DNA of 43,126 nucleotides from Conidiobolus incongruus B7586 (Eukaryota > Entomophthoromycota > Entomophthoromycetes > Entomophthorales > Conidiobolaceae): assembly GCA_000697335.1 (NCBI GenBank), contig JNEM01013709.1, positions 1 to 43,126 of the forward strand, in the 5' to 3' direction. How positions within the stretch are numbered: position 1 is the stretch's first letter; every line of letters starts with the position of its first letter. Below the pieces are notes generated by a model. That model ran no database searches and was not told where the DNA came from. It saw nothing but the letters and a program-made list of their open reading frames with translations. A program made the position numbers and the translations under genes. Shown one piece after another: positions 1 through 10,429 of this stretch.

Positions 1-1384
1 TAAATAAATATATAAAATAAATAACTTATAAATTAATAAAAACCTAGAAGAAAATTAAATAAATATTAATTAAATTAAAATATAACTAACAATAATCCCT
101 TTTATATTAAATCATTATAATTAGTAAATCTCAATTGTTTTATATAATTATTTTTATAAAATTAGAATAAAATATCTAATTAAATTATAACAACCTTTTA
201 TATAAATTTTAATAAACAAATATTTTATTTATAAGCAAATATTAATTATATAAAAATATAATAATATTATATAGATTTTCATTTAATTTTTGAAAGTATA
301 TAAATTAATATTAAGCTTTATATTATATTTCTAATTAAAATTTTTTTAATTATTATTTTAATTGTAAATATAAAATATTTATAAATCTATATTATAATTT
401 TAAAATATATTAAGTTAAATTCATAAAATATTTTTTATATAAAAAATTAAAAAAATTAATATATTTAATATATTCACCAAATTACAACCTATGTAATTAT
501 ATCTCCTAATATAATCAAAAAATATGCTTATAAGATAAAAATTCCTATGAATAAATTAAAATAATTAATTATTAAATTTCAATCTTTAATAAAAAGAATT
601 AATAGATATTAGAAGTTTTTGAAAAATATACCAAATAATTACCATTATTAAAAGACAGTACTATATCGTATATCATTTGTTTATTTTTATATATTATTTA
701 TTAATAAATTTATTGAATTTAGATTTTAAAATTATTCTATTATTTATATTTTATAGTAATATATTATAGATCTTTTGAATTAAAACACAACACCATAATT
801 TGATTATAAAGTCGTTAAATTAATAGTCTGATATTAATAGTGAATCAATTAAAGAATATTTAATCATAATACAATTTATTATTAGCTATATATTCTTTTA
901 TATTAATCAATAATTTCTTTGTAATATTTTTAAAACCATATATAAATTAATTTTCAATATAAATATAATATATAAATCAAACTAAATTTTGTTAAAACAG
1001 TTAATATTTGATATTAAATAAATTATCTTTTTTAAAAATATTTTTATTTTGATATTTATTGGACTAAATAATAAAATATATATGTTAAATATAAAATCTC
1101 TAATAAATGATTAAATATATCATATGATTATTTAAATTAAATTTAATTCTCTAATTATTATTTATTATAATATTTTCAAGAACTTAAATTTTGTACAATT
1201 TAATACACAATAATAACAAATAAAGTAATTACATAATCATTATATATATTTTTTAAGTTTTACATCGCTTTATTAAGATCATAAGACAACTTGATAATCT
1301 GTTAAATTTTCTTTTAACTCCTTTTTCCAGATTCTTTTTAAAGATCTAGTTCATTTTAAATATTATACTTCAAATTATTGAATT
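1..1384. other. AT-rich stretch without a recognisable gene
   Basis: Base composition is dominated by A and T with very few C or G. I found no open frame of note on either strand and no end repeats matching the transposons further on. The composition resembles that of the oldest hypermutated transposon copies in this window, so it may be old repeat DNA, but I cannot name it. Confidence 0.5.
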
Positions 1385-1905
1385 TTAATTTTTATGAGAC
1401 TTTTATTAGAGTTTTTTTAAAGGACTCCTTAGAGAGTTTTCATTTTGTTGCAAGGAGTCCAGGAGTTTAGATATTGTAAGGATGAAGTTATCTATAATAT
1501 TAAAACGAACCTATGAATAACTAAATTTTTGATCAAAGGGGTCGCAGAAGATAATTTCAATTTTAGCGGGCCTTGTATGTGTAAGAGATCCTGATTCAAT
1601 TATCAAATGTAATATTCTGCAATCGCTATCCTTGTATTTGAATCAATCCATTCAACTAAATAAGCATTAGTAAAATAATGATTTTGATATTAGCTCTATA
1701 TAAAAGTCATTGTTTATTATTATTGAGGGTTGATCATATTGACGAAAAACCTGTGGTAAAGACCACAGTTTGGGTAATATTACGGGTTATCTAAATTAAA
1801 TTTGTAAATAAACAAAGGAAATTCTCATTAAATGATTCTATTAAGTTCAACCTCAATTAAACACGAATCCGGATTATGATTTAGAATTTAATCTTGTGAA
1901 TTAAA
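1385..1905 (-). pseudogene. decayed coding relic, probably F-box/LRR family
   Basis: This pocket is richer in C and G than its surroundings. Read on the minus strand it gives several open stretches in different frames, for example LPKLWSLPQVF, then AYLVEWIDSNTRIAIAEYYI, then KLSSATPLIKNLVIHRF. The last piece resembles LSHNSPVQLIELHDF of the intact LRR gene at 33959-35310, and the order of pieces follows that gene. Stops and frame changes separate the pieces, so no product is expected. The family assignment rests on short similarities and is tentative. Three short hairpins lie in the same pocket or at its edge. Confidence 0.35.
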
Positions 1906-2666
1906 TCTAGGAGATGTGTTAACATCTCTCTTAATTACATGAAATATAATTGTTTTATTTTATATAATTTTTTTTATTTAAAAGGTAAAATCAATGATTC
2001 AAATTTTAGTCCGATTGAATTAAAAATTTCTCAGCACAATTAACATTCTGCATAGAAAAGAAATTTGATTAACTTTATCGGATTTGCTTAAAACTATCTT
2101 CAAAATAAACCAGAATTATAATAGATAAACATTATATAGTTTTTGTATAACCCCAATCATTGATCATTTCCTTCTGAAAATCTTTATAGAAATCATATTG
2201 TACTACCTATTCAAACTCAGAAGGCAATTAAACAAATTATTCCACACATCAAAAATTGATCAATTGTATTTTGTACCAATCAAAAATCTCTGTGCGCCGA
2301 CCTGCTAAAGATTTTTATTTTTTCCATGCTAAATCTAGACATTTTAATAGTTATATTATATACAACTTTTAAAGATTTATACTGTTAATTATTAATATAA
2401 TATATATTCAATATAGGATATAATATTTATCAAATTGGTTAAATTCGAATCAATTTTTATTATTCGGAATAATATCTGATAAAAAAAACATTATTAATTA
2501 TTACAAATAAACTTACAATATTTATTATATAATATAATATATCAATACCTGAATTTTTACTAATCAAGATAACCAGATGTTACATTGAAGCTTGGAAAAA
2601 TTTATTCTTCATATGTACCCACGAATTGATTATCATGTAAGATTTTTCTGAGGATTTTATTGTTTG
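1906..2666. other. intergenic region upstream of chitinase 1
   Basis: No intact gene is visible. On the minus strand, about 2100-2325, a frame starting MEKIKIFSRSAHRDF continues with hydrophobic stretches such as MCGIICLIAF, interrupted several times by TGA. It may be a relic of an unidentified membrane-protein gene. A TGTTACATT block at 2578-2586 recurs at 10265-10273 upstream of the second chitinase and may be part of a shared promoter. Confidence 0.35.
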
Positions 2667-2674
2667 TATAAATA
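2667..2674 (+). promoter_or_regulatory. TATA box of chitinase 1
   Basis: TATAAATA ends exactly 59 bases before the ATG at 2733. The paralogue has TATATAAA (10364-10371) that also ends exactly 59 bases before its own ATG. The conserved distance in otherwise diverged AT-rich DNA supports a functional core promoter. Confidence 0.6.
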
Positions 2675-2703
2675 TCAATTAGTTGGCATGTAGATTTAAG
2701 CTT

Positions 2704-2713
2704 AAGGTGCTAA
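2704..2713 (+). promoter_or_regulatory. conserved leader block AAGGTGCTAA
   Basis: The decamer AAGGTGCTAA ends 20 bases before the ATG here and again (10401-10410) 20 bases before the ATG of the second chitinase. It starts 37 bases after the start of the TATA box, so it probably marks the transcription start or 5' leader. Its role is inferred from conservation only. Confidence 0.5.
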
Positions 2714-2732
2714 ACTTTTGTCAATAATTAAA

Positions 2733-5700
2733 ATGCGCCAGTTCGTTACGTTTACCCTTTGTTTAATTAATGTTTTCGCTCATGTTACTGGAGCTAACAA
2801 AGTAGTCGTTGGTTACTGGACTGATTGGACTGCTGGAGAATACCCTACCTCTGCAGTTCCTTGGGATTTGTTAACTCATGTCAATTTCGCTTTTGCTACT
2901 TTCACTGATAATGATTGGAAACTTAAAATTAATTCTCCTCAAGCTTTGAAAGATTTAGTCAAAGACTCCAAGCCAACTAATACTAAAATTTTAGTCTCCG
3001 TTGGTGGTTGGAATGGATCCAAGTACTTTTCTCCAATGGTAGCCAGTAAAGACACAAGGGCTAAGTTCATTAAAAATACTGTTGATTTCGTCAATAATTA
3101 CAAAATTGATGGTATTGATTTGGATTGGGAATATCCTGGACGAGATGGTGCTCCTGGCAACATTAAATCTCCTCAAGACACTGAAAACTACCTCACCTTT
3201 TTGAAGGAATTGAAAAATGCTCTCCCCAAAAATACCCTTATTACCGCTGCCGTCCGTGTTCAACCTTTTGATGGTCCTAATGGCCCACTTAGAGATGTCT
3301 CTAAATTTGCTGATTATTTCGATTTCATCAATATCATGGCTTATGACATCAATGGTCCTTGGAACACTGAAACTGGTCCAAATGGTCCATTGGATTATGA
3401 ACCTGGTAAAGGTACTCCTCTTTCCGTCAAGCAATCTTTCAATGACTGGAATAACGCTGGTATCCCTAAGCATAAATTGGTTGTTGGTGTCCCATTTTAT
3501 GGATATTCCTATAGTGTTGATACTGATATGAGTAAAAGCGATAGTCAATATGCCAAAATTACTAAAAGCCACAATAGCATTGCTTACAATGCTTTGTTTA
3601 GCAATGGTATGCTACAGTCTCCTCTTGAAGCTAATACTGAAAATGGTTGGATTCGCAAATTCGATAAAATTACCAAAACTCCTTGGTTATTCAACAAAAA
3701 TTCTAAGACTTTTATTGCTTATGATGATCCCTTCTCTTTAACTCACAAGTCAGAGTATGTTCGATGCAATGGCTACCGTGGTGCTATGATTTGGGCATTG
3801 AACAATGATAAAGATAGTTTACTTGTTAAATCACTTCAAAATGTGCATAAAACTGGACCTTGTACTGGCATTCCCGATCCTACTACCACTACCACTACTA
3901 CCAAACCAACTACTACCACTACTAAGCCAACCACCACAACTACCACTACTAAGCCAACCACCACCACTACCACTACTAAGCCAACCACCACCACTACTAC
4001 TACCACAACTACCACAACTACCACTACTAAACCAACCACCACAACTACCACTACTACCACCGAGCCAACTACTACCACAACTACCACTACTAAGCCAACC
4101 ACCACTACCACTACTAAACCAACCGCCACTACTACCACTACTACCACCGAGCCAACTACTGCTACCACTGATCCAACTACTACCACAACTATCACTACTA
4201 AGCCAACCACCACTACCACTACTAAACCAACCGCCACTACTACCACTACTACCACCGAGCCAACTACTGCTACCACTGATCCAACTACTACCACAGCTAC
4301 CACTACTAAGCCAACCACCACTACCACTACTAAACCAACCGCCACTACTACCACTACTACCACCGAGCCAACTACTGCTACCACTGATCCAACTACTATC
4401 ACAGCTACCACTACTAAGCCAACCACCACTACCACTACTAAACCAACCGCCACTACTACCACTACTACCACCGAGCCAACTACTGCTACCACTGATCCAA
4501 CTACTATCACAGCTACCACTACTAAGCCAACCACCACTACCACTACTAAACCAACCGCCACTACTACCACTACTACCACCGAGCCAACTACTGCTACCAC
4601 TGATCCAACTACTACCACAACTATCACTACTAAGCCAACTACTACTACCACAGCCACTAGCACTGAGCCAACTACTATCACTACTACCGAGCAAGCCACC
4701 ACTACCACTACTGCTGAATCATCAAAGACCACCACTACCACTGAACAGGCTACAGCTACCACAACCACCACTACTTCTACTACTCCTACTTCTAAAGACA
4801 ACTCCGAATACCCTGTCAAGACCGCCACTACCACCACTAAGGATAATTCTCAGCCTACTACTACTAAAGATGATTCCGAATACCCTATCAAGACCACCAC
4901 TACCACCACTACCACCACTACCACCACTAATGATAATTCTGAACCTAGTACTACTACCACTAAGGATAATTCCCAGCCCACTACTACTATTACTACTGCT
5001 ACTACTGCTACTACTACTACTACTAAAGATGACTCCGAATACCCTACCAAGACCACCACTACCACCACTAAGGATAATTCTGAGCCCACTACTATTACTA
5101 CTACTAAAGATAACTCCGAATACCCTATCAAGACCACCAGCAATGATTCTGGATATCCTGTAAAGACTACCACCACGACTAATGGCTCTGAACCCACTAC
5201 CACTAAGGATAATTATGGATACCCCGTCAAGACTACTACCACCACTCCTGCTGGTTCCGAATATCCTGCCAAGCCTACTACCACCACTGAATCTGGATAT
5301 TCCTCTGAGACTGCTAGTACTCCTGTTAGTTCCGAATACCCTGTAAAGACTACTACCACGACCAATGGCTCTGAATATCCCTCTAAAACTAACACTACTG
5401 CTCCAGTTGATTCCGAATACCCCGTCAAGACTACTACCACCACTGAATCTGAATATCCTATTAAGACTACGACTACTACTCCTAGTGATTCCCAATATCC
5501 CGTCAAGGCGACCACTACCACTCCTGCTGGTTCCGAATACCCTGTCAAGCGTACCACTTCCCCAACTATTACTATTATCCATTCCACTGCTTATACCGTC
5601 AGCACACCTGTATCTCATGATTCACAAACATCTTTTTACAACACCGTTCCCACCTATATTACCAAACCCATTACTTATGCCGTCAATCCTATTCCCACCA

Positions 5701-5738
5701 CTCAGTCTACAGTTATTCAAAAATGTGGAAAACACTAA
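2733..5738 (+). CDS. secreted GH18 chitinase with a long Thr-rich repetitive tail
   Basis: Endo-acting family 18 chitinase that cleaves beta-1,4-linked N-acetylglucosamine chains outside the cell. The product is 1001 aa if translation starts at the first ATG after the leader; the frame runs 15 bases further upstream but without an ATG. Residues 1 to about 21 are a signal peptide (MRQF...VTGA). The catalytic barrel spans roughly 22-380 and shows the SVGG motif (Ser89-Gly92), the active-site DGIDLDWE (Asp126, Asp129, Asp131, Glu133), MAYD (202-205) and Trp354 in the last strand. A Thr/Pro/Lys/Glu-rich, probably O-mannosylated tail fills residues 383-1001. It includes five 36-residue repeats and then thirteen copies of a Tyr-Pro-(Val/Ile)-Lys motif. 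There is no chitin-binding module and no hydrophobic C-terminal GPI signal; the protein ends KCGKH. No intron is needed. It is the first of a tandem pair with the gene at 10430. Confidence 0.95.
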   Translation: MRQFVTFTLCLINVFAHVTGANKVVVGYWTDWTAGEYPTSAVPWDLLTHVNFAFATFTDNDWKLKINSPQALKDLVKDSKPTNTKILVSVGGWNGSKYFSPMVASKDTRAKFIKNTVDFVNNYKIDGIDLDWEYPGRDGAPGNIKSPQDTENYLTFLKELKNALPKNTLITAAVRVQPFDGPNGPLRDVSKFADYFDFINIMAYDINGPWNTETGPNGPLDYEPGKGTPLSVKQSFNDWNNAGIPKHKLVVGVPFYGYSYSVDTDMSKSDSQYAKITKSHNSIAYNALFSNGMLQSPLEANTENGWIRKFDKITKTPWLFNKNSKTFIAYDDPFSLTHKSEYVRCNGYRGAMIWALNNDKDSLLVKSLQNVHKTGPCTGIPDPTTTTTTTKPTTTTTKPTTTTTTTKPTTTTTTTKPTTTTTTTTTTTTTTTKPTTTTTTTTTEPTTTTTTTTKPTTTTTTKPTATTTTTTTEPTTATTDPTTTTTITTKPTTTTTTKPTATTTTTTTEPTTATTDPTTTTATTTKPTTTTTTKPTATTTTTTTEPTTATTDPTTITATTTKPTTTTTTKPTATTTTTTTEPTTATTDPTTITATTTKPTTTTTTKPTATTTTTTTEPTTATTDPTTTTTITTKPTTTTTATSTEPTTITTTEQATTTTTAESSKTTTTTEQATATTTTTTSTTPTSKDNSEYPVKTATTTTKDNSQPTTTKDDSEYPIKTTTTTTTTTTTTNDNSEPSTTTTKDNSQPTTTITTATTATTTTTKDDSEYPTKTTTTTTKDNSEPTTITTTKDNSEYPIKTTSNDSGYPVKTTTTTNGSEPTTTKDNYGYPVKTTTTTPAGSEYPAKPTTTTESGYSSETASTPVSSEYPVKTTTTTNGSEYPSKTNTTAPVDSEYPVKTTTTTESEYPIKTTTTTPSDSQYPVKATTTTPAGSEYPVKRTTSPTITIIHSTAYTVSTPVSHDSQTSFYNTVPTYITKPITYAVNPIPTTQSTVIQKCGKH
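4092..4631 (+). repeat. five tandem 108-bp repeats inside chitinase 1
   Basis: The period is 108 bp, with AAGCCAACC starting at 4092, 4200, 4308, 4416, 4524 and 4632. Each unit encodes 36 residues of the form KPT6-KPTAT7-EPTTATTDP followed by Thr/Ile/Ala. Units differ at only a few bases, so the array is recent or kept uniform by recombination, and copy number is expected to vary between strains. Confidence 0.9.
4797..5552 (+). repeat. degenerate YPVK repeat region of chitinase 1
   Basis: From about residue 690 to 941 the motif (Asp/Gly/Ser)-Ser-(Glu/Gln/Gly)-Tyr-Pro-(Val/Ile)-Lys-Thr recurs thirteen times, separated by short runs of Thr or Lys-Asp-Asn-Ser. The same motif forms the whole tail of the paralogue at 10430-12073. 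The regular Tyr and Lys suggest a cross-linkable or wall-binding stalk, but that function is inference. Confidence 0.8.
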
Positions 5739-5776
5739 TAATATTTTTAATATAATATTTAATACGTTAAATTTTT

Positions 5777-5782
5777 AATAAA
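5777..5782 (+). terminator. poly(A) signal of chitinase 1
   Basis: AATAAA lies 39 bases after the stop codon, inside the decamer AATAAAACAT. The identical decamer follows the second chitinase at 12157. Confidence 0.5.
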
Positions 5783-8700
5783 ACATTAGTTAATTAATGA
5801 ATAATTAAATTTTAGAATTTACTTTTTTATTATATAGCTAATCCGGTCAAATTTATATATTCAAAAAGCTAAGATTAATTAAAGTTTTATTCAGTATTTA
5901 CTTTGATTGATTCATTTCTGTTTTCTTGTTTATTCCCAATATCAATCATATCCGAGTATAAGGTTTAAAATATTGTAATACCAATCCATTTTCAAATTGT
6001 GAAAGTAGATTTGAATTGATTGATAATATTTTATAATCATATTTACTCTTTCGGATTATATATTTATTTATATTTGATAAAGTTCAATCAACTTAAATAA
6101 ATACTCTGATTCAGTTTAATAATTTTCAATCAATTAACTAGTATCAAATTGGTGGTAAATTTTAAACGGAAAGGTGTATTATTAAACTTCAAAAATCTCA
6201 AAATTAACATATAAAGTCATTTATTATTATTAATAAAAAATTAATACAAAATAATTCTATTGCGGTACTTGGATCATATTTATTGGATTCATATGATAAA
6301 TAATTTCATTTCTTATAAATTACATATATATAATTTTTCTATATATTATTGAATCTATAATAAAGATTATATTTATCAGATTCAAATGTTACTATTCGTT
6401 TACTGAGTTACAAATTATTAAAATTATAATATAGCTGTATTTGGATTTGTAATATTATCATTGGAAGATCATATAATAGCAGTAATTAGTCCTCTCTGTA
6501 ATATTTATATAATGTATAAGCTGAAATAATATCATTTATCATGATTTTTAACAAAATGTTTATTGTTTTTAATTTTGATGACTTTAATTACTTTTTGATT
6601 AATATCAAAATATTTTTTAAATTAAATCTATAGAATAATGTAATATATTAGCAATCATGGTTTGGTAATAAAACTTTATATTCCATAAAAAATTTTCATA
6701 ATAAACATATATTACAATATATAAAGATATATTTTTAGTTATATCTCAGAACAATAAACCGAGTTAATTGCAAACCAAAATTTATTGTATCGATCAATTC
6801 AAAGTTTCAATTATTGCAACCACACTCAATACAAAATATTTCAATATATTAAAACTTTCTATTAAGTGTGTCTGCTATCAAGATAATCATTTTATATTAT
6901 AACTTGATACAATTTTAATTCTTGTCAAATCAACTTTGAATAAATTTTAAATTTATTTGTAATAAAATTATTATAACCTAGAGAGGTTAATAATATTTCA
7001 ACAATAAGTTGGTACATAGTATATTGAATAATTAATACATTTATAAATATCATAAGACTCAGACATTAATTAACATATTATTTCAATATATCTACAGATT
7101 ATACTTCGGTTATATATATATATTATTAATCATTATTTAGGTTATGCAAATTATTGATAATTGTGTTTGTCATCGTATTTTCTGAGGGAAAAAATATCCT
7201 AAATATATATGAAATATACCTGTTTCCTAAGTATACAATCATATTGATGAATATTTAAAGTTATATGATTTTATATGCTTATAAAATCGCACTGCCAATA
7301 TAATAATTCAAGTTATTGAAGTTATAATACAAAAATAATTGATTTAAAAATCTAGTTTGATAAAATGAATATATAATAATATAGAAATATCATTTTTATA
7401 GACTTCCACATAGTTTTTAATATTGGACCATAATTTCTTAACAAGAAATATTATAATCAATATAAAATAATCTAATTAGTACATCCGAATATTTATTAAT
7501 TGTCAAAATGAAAAATATTATGAATTTCATATTTTTCTATATTTATTTATTAGTGATTTTAAGAGTTGATATCTAATATATAAATTTCTACCAAATCTAT
7601 TATTAATCATTTTTAATTAGTTTAATATAAATATAACTTAAAGTATAATAGTAATTTCAAAACAATGAAATCATTTGATTATAATAATTAACACTGTTAT
7701 TTCAAAATATATTATAAGGATTTTCTAATTAAAAATGAATATATTTATAATAATCATTAATATCTTTTCATATTAATATAATAAGATGATTTAATTACTC
7801 TCAAATTGTATGAAATATGGATTAAGCGTTATAATATTAGTATGTATTCAATAATAAAAATTTATAAATAATACAGTAATGAAAACAAATAATTTATTTT
7901 TTAATTATATTCTTATAAAATTTGAAACTTTTAAAATTAATTTAAAATGGCTAAAATTTATATAATACAATGCTATCAAAGTAAAATACAAGGATAAAGT
8001 ATGTTATTTTTAATTTTAATATGAAAGTTTAATTTTATGTATTAATATAAGAACAATAATTTGAATATAGATTTTCAAAGTAAAGCAGTTAAAGATTGAA
8101 AATTAAAAATTTTTTTTCTCTACATCATATTCGAATTTTTATCTTATTAACGAGTTTCCGACAAAAATGGTTATATAACTTTCATCACGGCAAACGAAAC
8201 CAGCGATTATAGAACATTGAAATAATATAACCTTCAAAGCTATTACCAGTGGTGTAAATAAGTATGTTTTAGGGTAAGTCTTGTCCCAAGTAATCAACAT
8301 TTAATTATCAAGAGATGAAATTTCCAGTGGGGTTTATCTTAATGATTTATTACAATTATTATTAAAGAAAATTAACAAGGATCAAAAAATATTTCATTTT
8401 TGATATTTTTGTATATTAGGGATTTTTATTTTATAATACCGAGATTGTTTGTTATATTAACAATGAAAAATAGAGTTACAAAATAAGCAAGACATCATAG
8501 AATAAATCTAATATAGTCATTTGATAGTGTTAATTCCTCTATGATATTATTCACACTATTAGCTAGTGTTCATATTATATTATATAATTCGTACGATTTT
8601 ATTAATGATCATAAATGTGAGTTTCAATTGAAATTCAATATTTTGGACATATTAATACAAATTTTACTTCACCTTGTTTTTATCCCTATTATGCATATAT

Positions 8701-10363
8701 AGATACATGACTTAAAATCAATTCATGATGAATTATAAAGAATCATAATCGATGCTTTAGATTAATTAATTTATCTATATATTAAATAGTATTATTCCCG
8801 TGATATCAATATCAACGACTTTTGATAATATCTTTTTCAAATGACTACTCGATTATAAAATATATTATTATTGATCTGGGTAATTTTAATTAAAGAAGCG
8901 ACAAGTATTAATTGGGAAACTATAAATTATGGGCTTTTTAATGTACCGAGTGGTAGATAATTAATTAACATCTTAAGAGTTAATATGTGGATTCTATATT
9001 GAAAATTTAATTGATATGTACTATAATATATTTTATATTTTGGTCTATGAAATAACTCAAATAATACCAATTTGGCTATTAATATTTTCACTATATATTC
9101 AATAAATGAAATTTAATAATTATATTAAATTTTAGTTCATTTTTTGAATTTTATTGCTCCATGAAAATTTCTAAAATATAAATATGTTGAAATTAATTTA
9201 TATCAGATGTTTTTCTCATTAATTTAAATTATTTTTCAAATGTTTTTATTGGTTTATAGAACGTAATTTAAATGATAATGACAACATGATATTTTGTGGA
9301 TAAGAAATTTTACAAGTAAATAAAACCCAATCCACACTTAAATATTACCAAACTAAAACAAAAATACGATCATTTACCGAAATTTTTTCATCTGAAAATT
9401 CAATGTAACTGATGTTTAAAAACAAAAGATAGATTCTAAAACATATTAAAAATTTATAGTCTATAATATTATATTGTTGATAAAAATTCACAACTATCAT
9501 TTAAAAAAGTTTAGTTCTACTTAATCACTAATTACAAATCAAAAATTTTTTTCTTTGAGAATTTTACAAGTAATCACAAGTAAGATTTTGAAAATTCAAA
9601 TATATATTTGTAGAATCTATGTGCATATCAGCTTAAAAGGAAGATTATAATTTAGAAGTAATCACATAAATTGAGAATTGCTGTTTGATTACTTGATAAA
9701 ATCTTTTTGTGTGGTTTATCATAAGAATCATAGTAATCCCGTTTATTCTCTCTCAATAATTGAACGAGTATCTTACCTTGTTAAACTTTTATTCTTTCCA
9801 CTCTATGACATAAACAAGAATTGATAATTATGTCGTAAAGAATTCCAGATTTTTGAAATTAATTATTATAGATATTTAAAATTTAACAATGACTACAAAT
9901 TTTCAAAATTTCAAATTAATGCTTTATGTATTATATTTATTATAATTATTATTTAAAAATGTAAATATATAAACCTTGTTTATAATTCCAGTAAAGCACA
10001 TTCCAAATACTTAGTATTTTAAAAGAACAATAATTTGAAATTTATAGTGTGATTGGAAGTGTTGTTATAATTTACAAAAATTTAATAACATTGAATTCAT
10101 AAGACGAAATAAACCGAAGTGATTTAGAAAATCAGTAAGTGTAGATAAAAAATAACCATATATTAAAGTATATAAAGTTTGTAGATATATAAATTTTGAA
10201 TGCGATAACAACAATTCAATAATTGTGTTAAATGAATATCACTGAATTGATCCAATCAACCTGTTGTTACATTCTTGTCTGGAGAAATTATTTGATTATC
10301 CATTAAAATTAAGATTGCACAATATATTTTAAATCTAGTGTATAATGCGAAATTCACATTTCG
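5783..10363. other. long intergenic region between the chitinase paralogues
   Basis: About 4.6 kb of AT-rich DNA without an intact gene or recognisable transposon end. The only coding-like pocket I found is at about 8145-8340 on the plus strand, where one frame reads GYITFITANETSDYRTLK before a stop and neighbouring frames stay open for short distances. I could not assign it to a family. A TGTTACATT block at 10265-10273 is shared with the other chitinase upstream region. Confidence 0.45.
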
Positions 10364-10371
10364 TATATAAA
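10364..10371 (+). promoter_or_regulatory. TATA box of chitinase 2
   Basis: TATATAAA ends 59 bases before the ATG at 10430, the same distance as the TATA box of the paralogue at 2667. Confidence 0.6.
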
Positions 10372-10400
10372 CCATGTAATTATAAAGCTTAAAGTTATTG

Positions 10401-10410
10401 AAGGTGCTAA
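10401..10410 (+). promoter_or_regulatory. conserved leader block AAGGTGCTAA
   Basis: Identical decamer, at the identical 20-base distance from the ATG, as in chitinase 1 (2704-2713). It probably covers the transcription start or leader. Confidence 0.5.
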
Positions 10411-10429
10411 CTCTAATTCAAAAATCAAA

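Noticed and set aside
2440-2455. Possible tRNA B box (ATTCGAATC)
   Set aside because: No matching A box, acceptor stem or anticodon arm around it. No tRNA could be supported anywhere in the window.
2718-2732. Start of chitinase 1 upstream of the ATG at 2733
   Set aside because: The upstream codon is TTG. The ATG at 2733 begins the same MRQF signal peptide as the paralogue and sits at the conserved distance from the leader block.
4092-4631. CRISPR-like array
   Set aside because: The repeats are directly adjacent, in frame, and encode the Thr-rich chitinase tail; there are no spacers.
3831-5618. Long open frames on the opposite strand of the Thr-rich region
   Set aside because: They are products of the ACC/ACT repeat composition, giving poly-Val/Gly or Ser/Gly strings, and are not genes.
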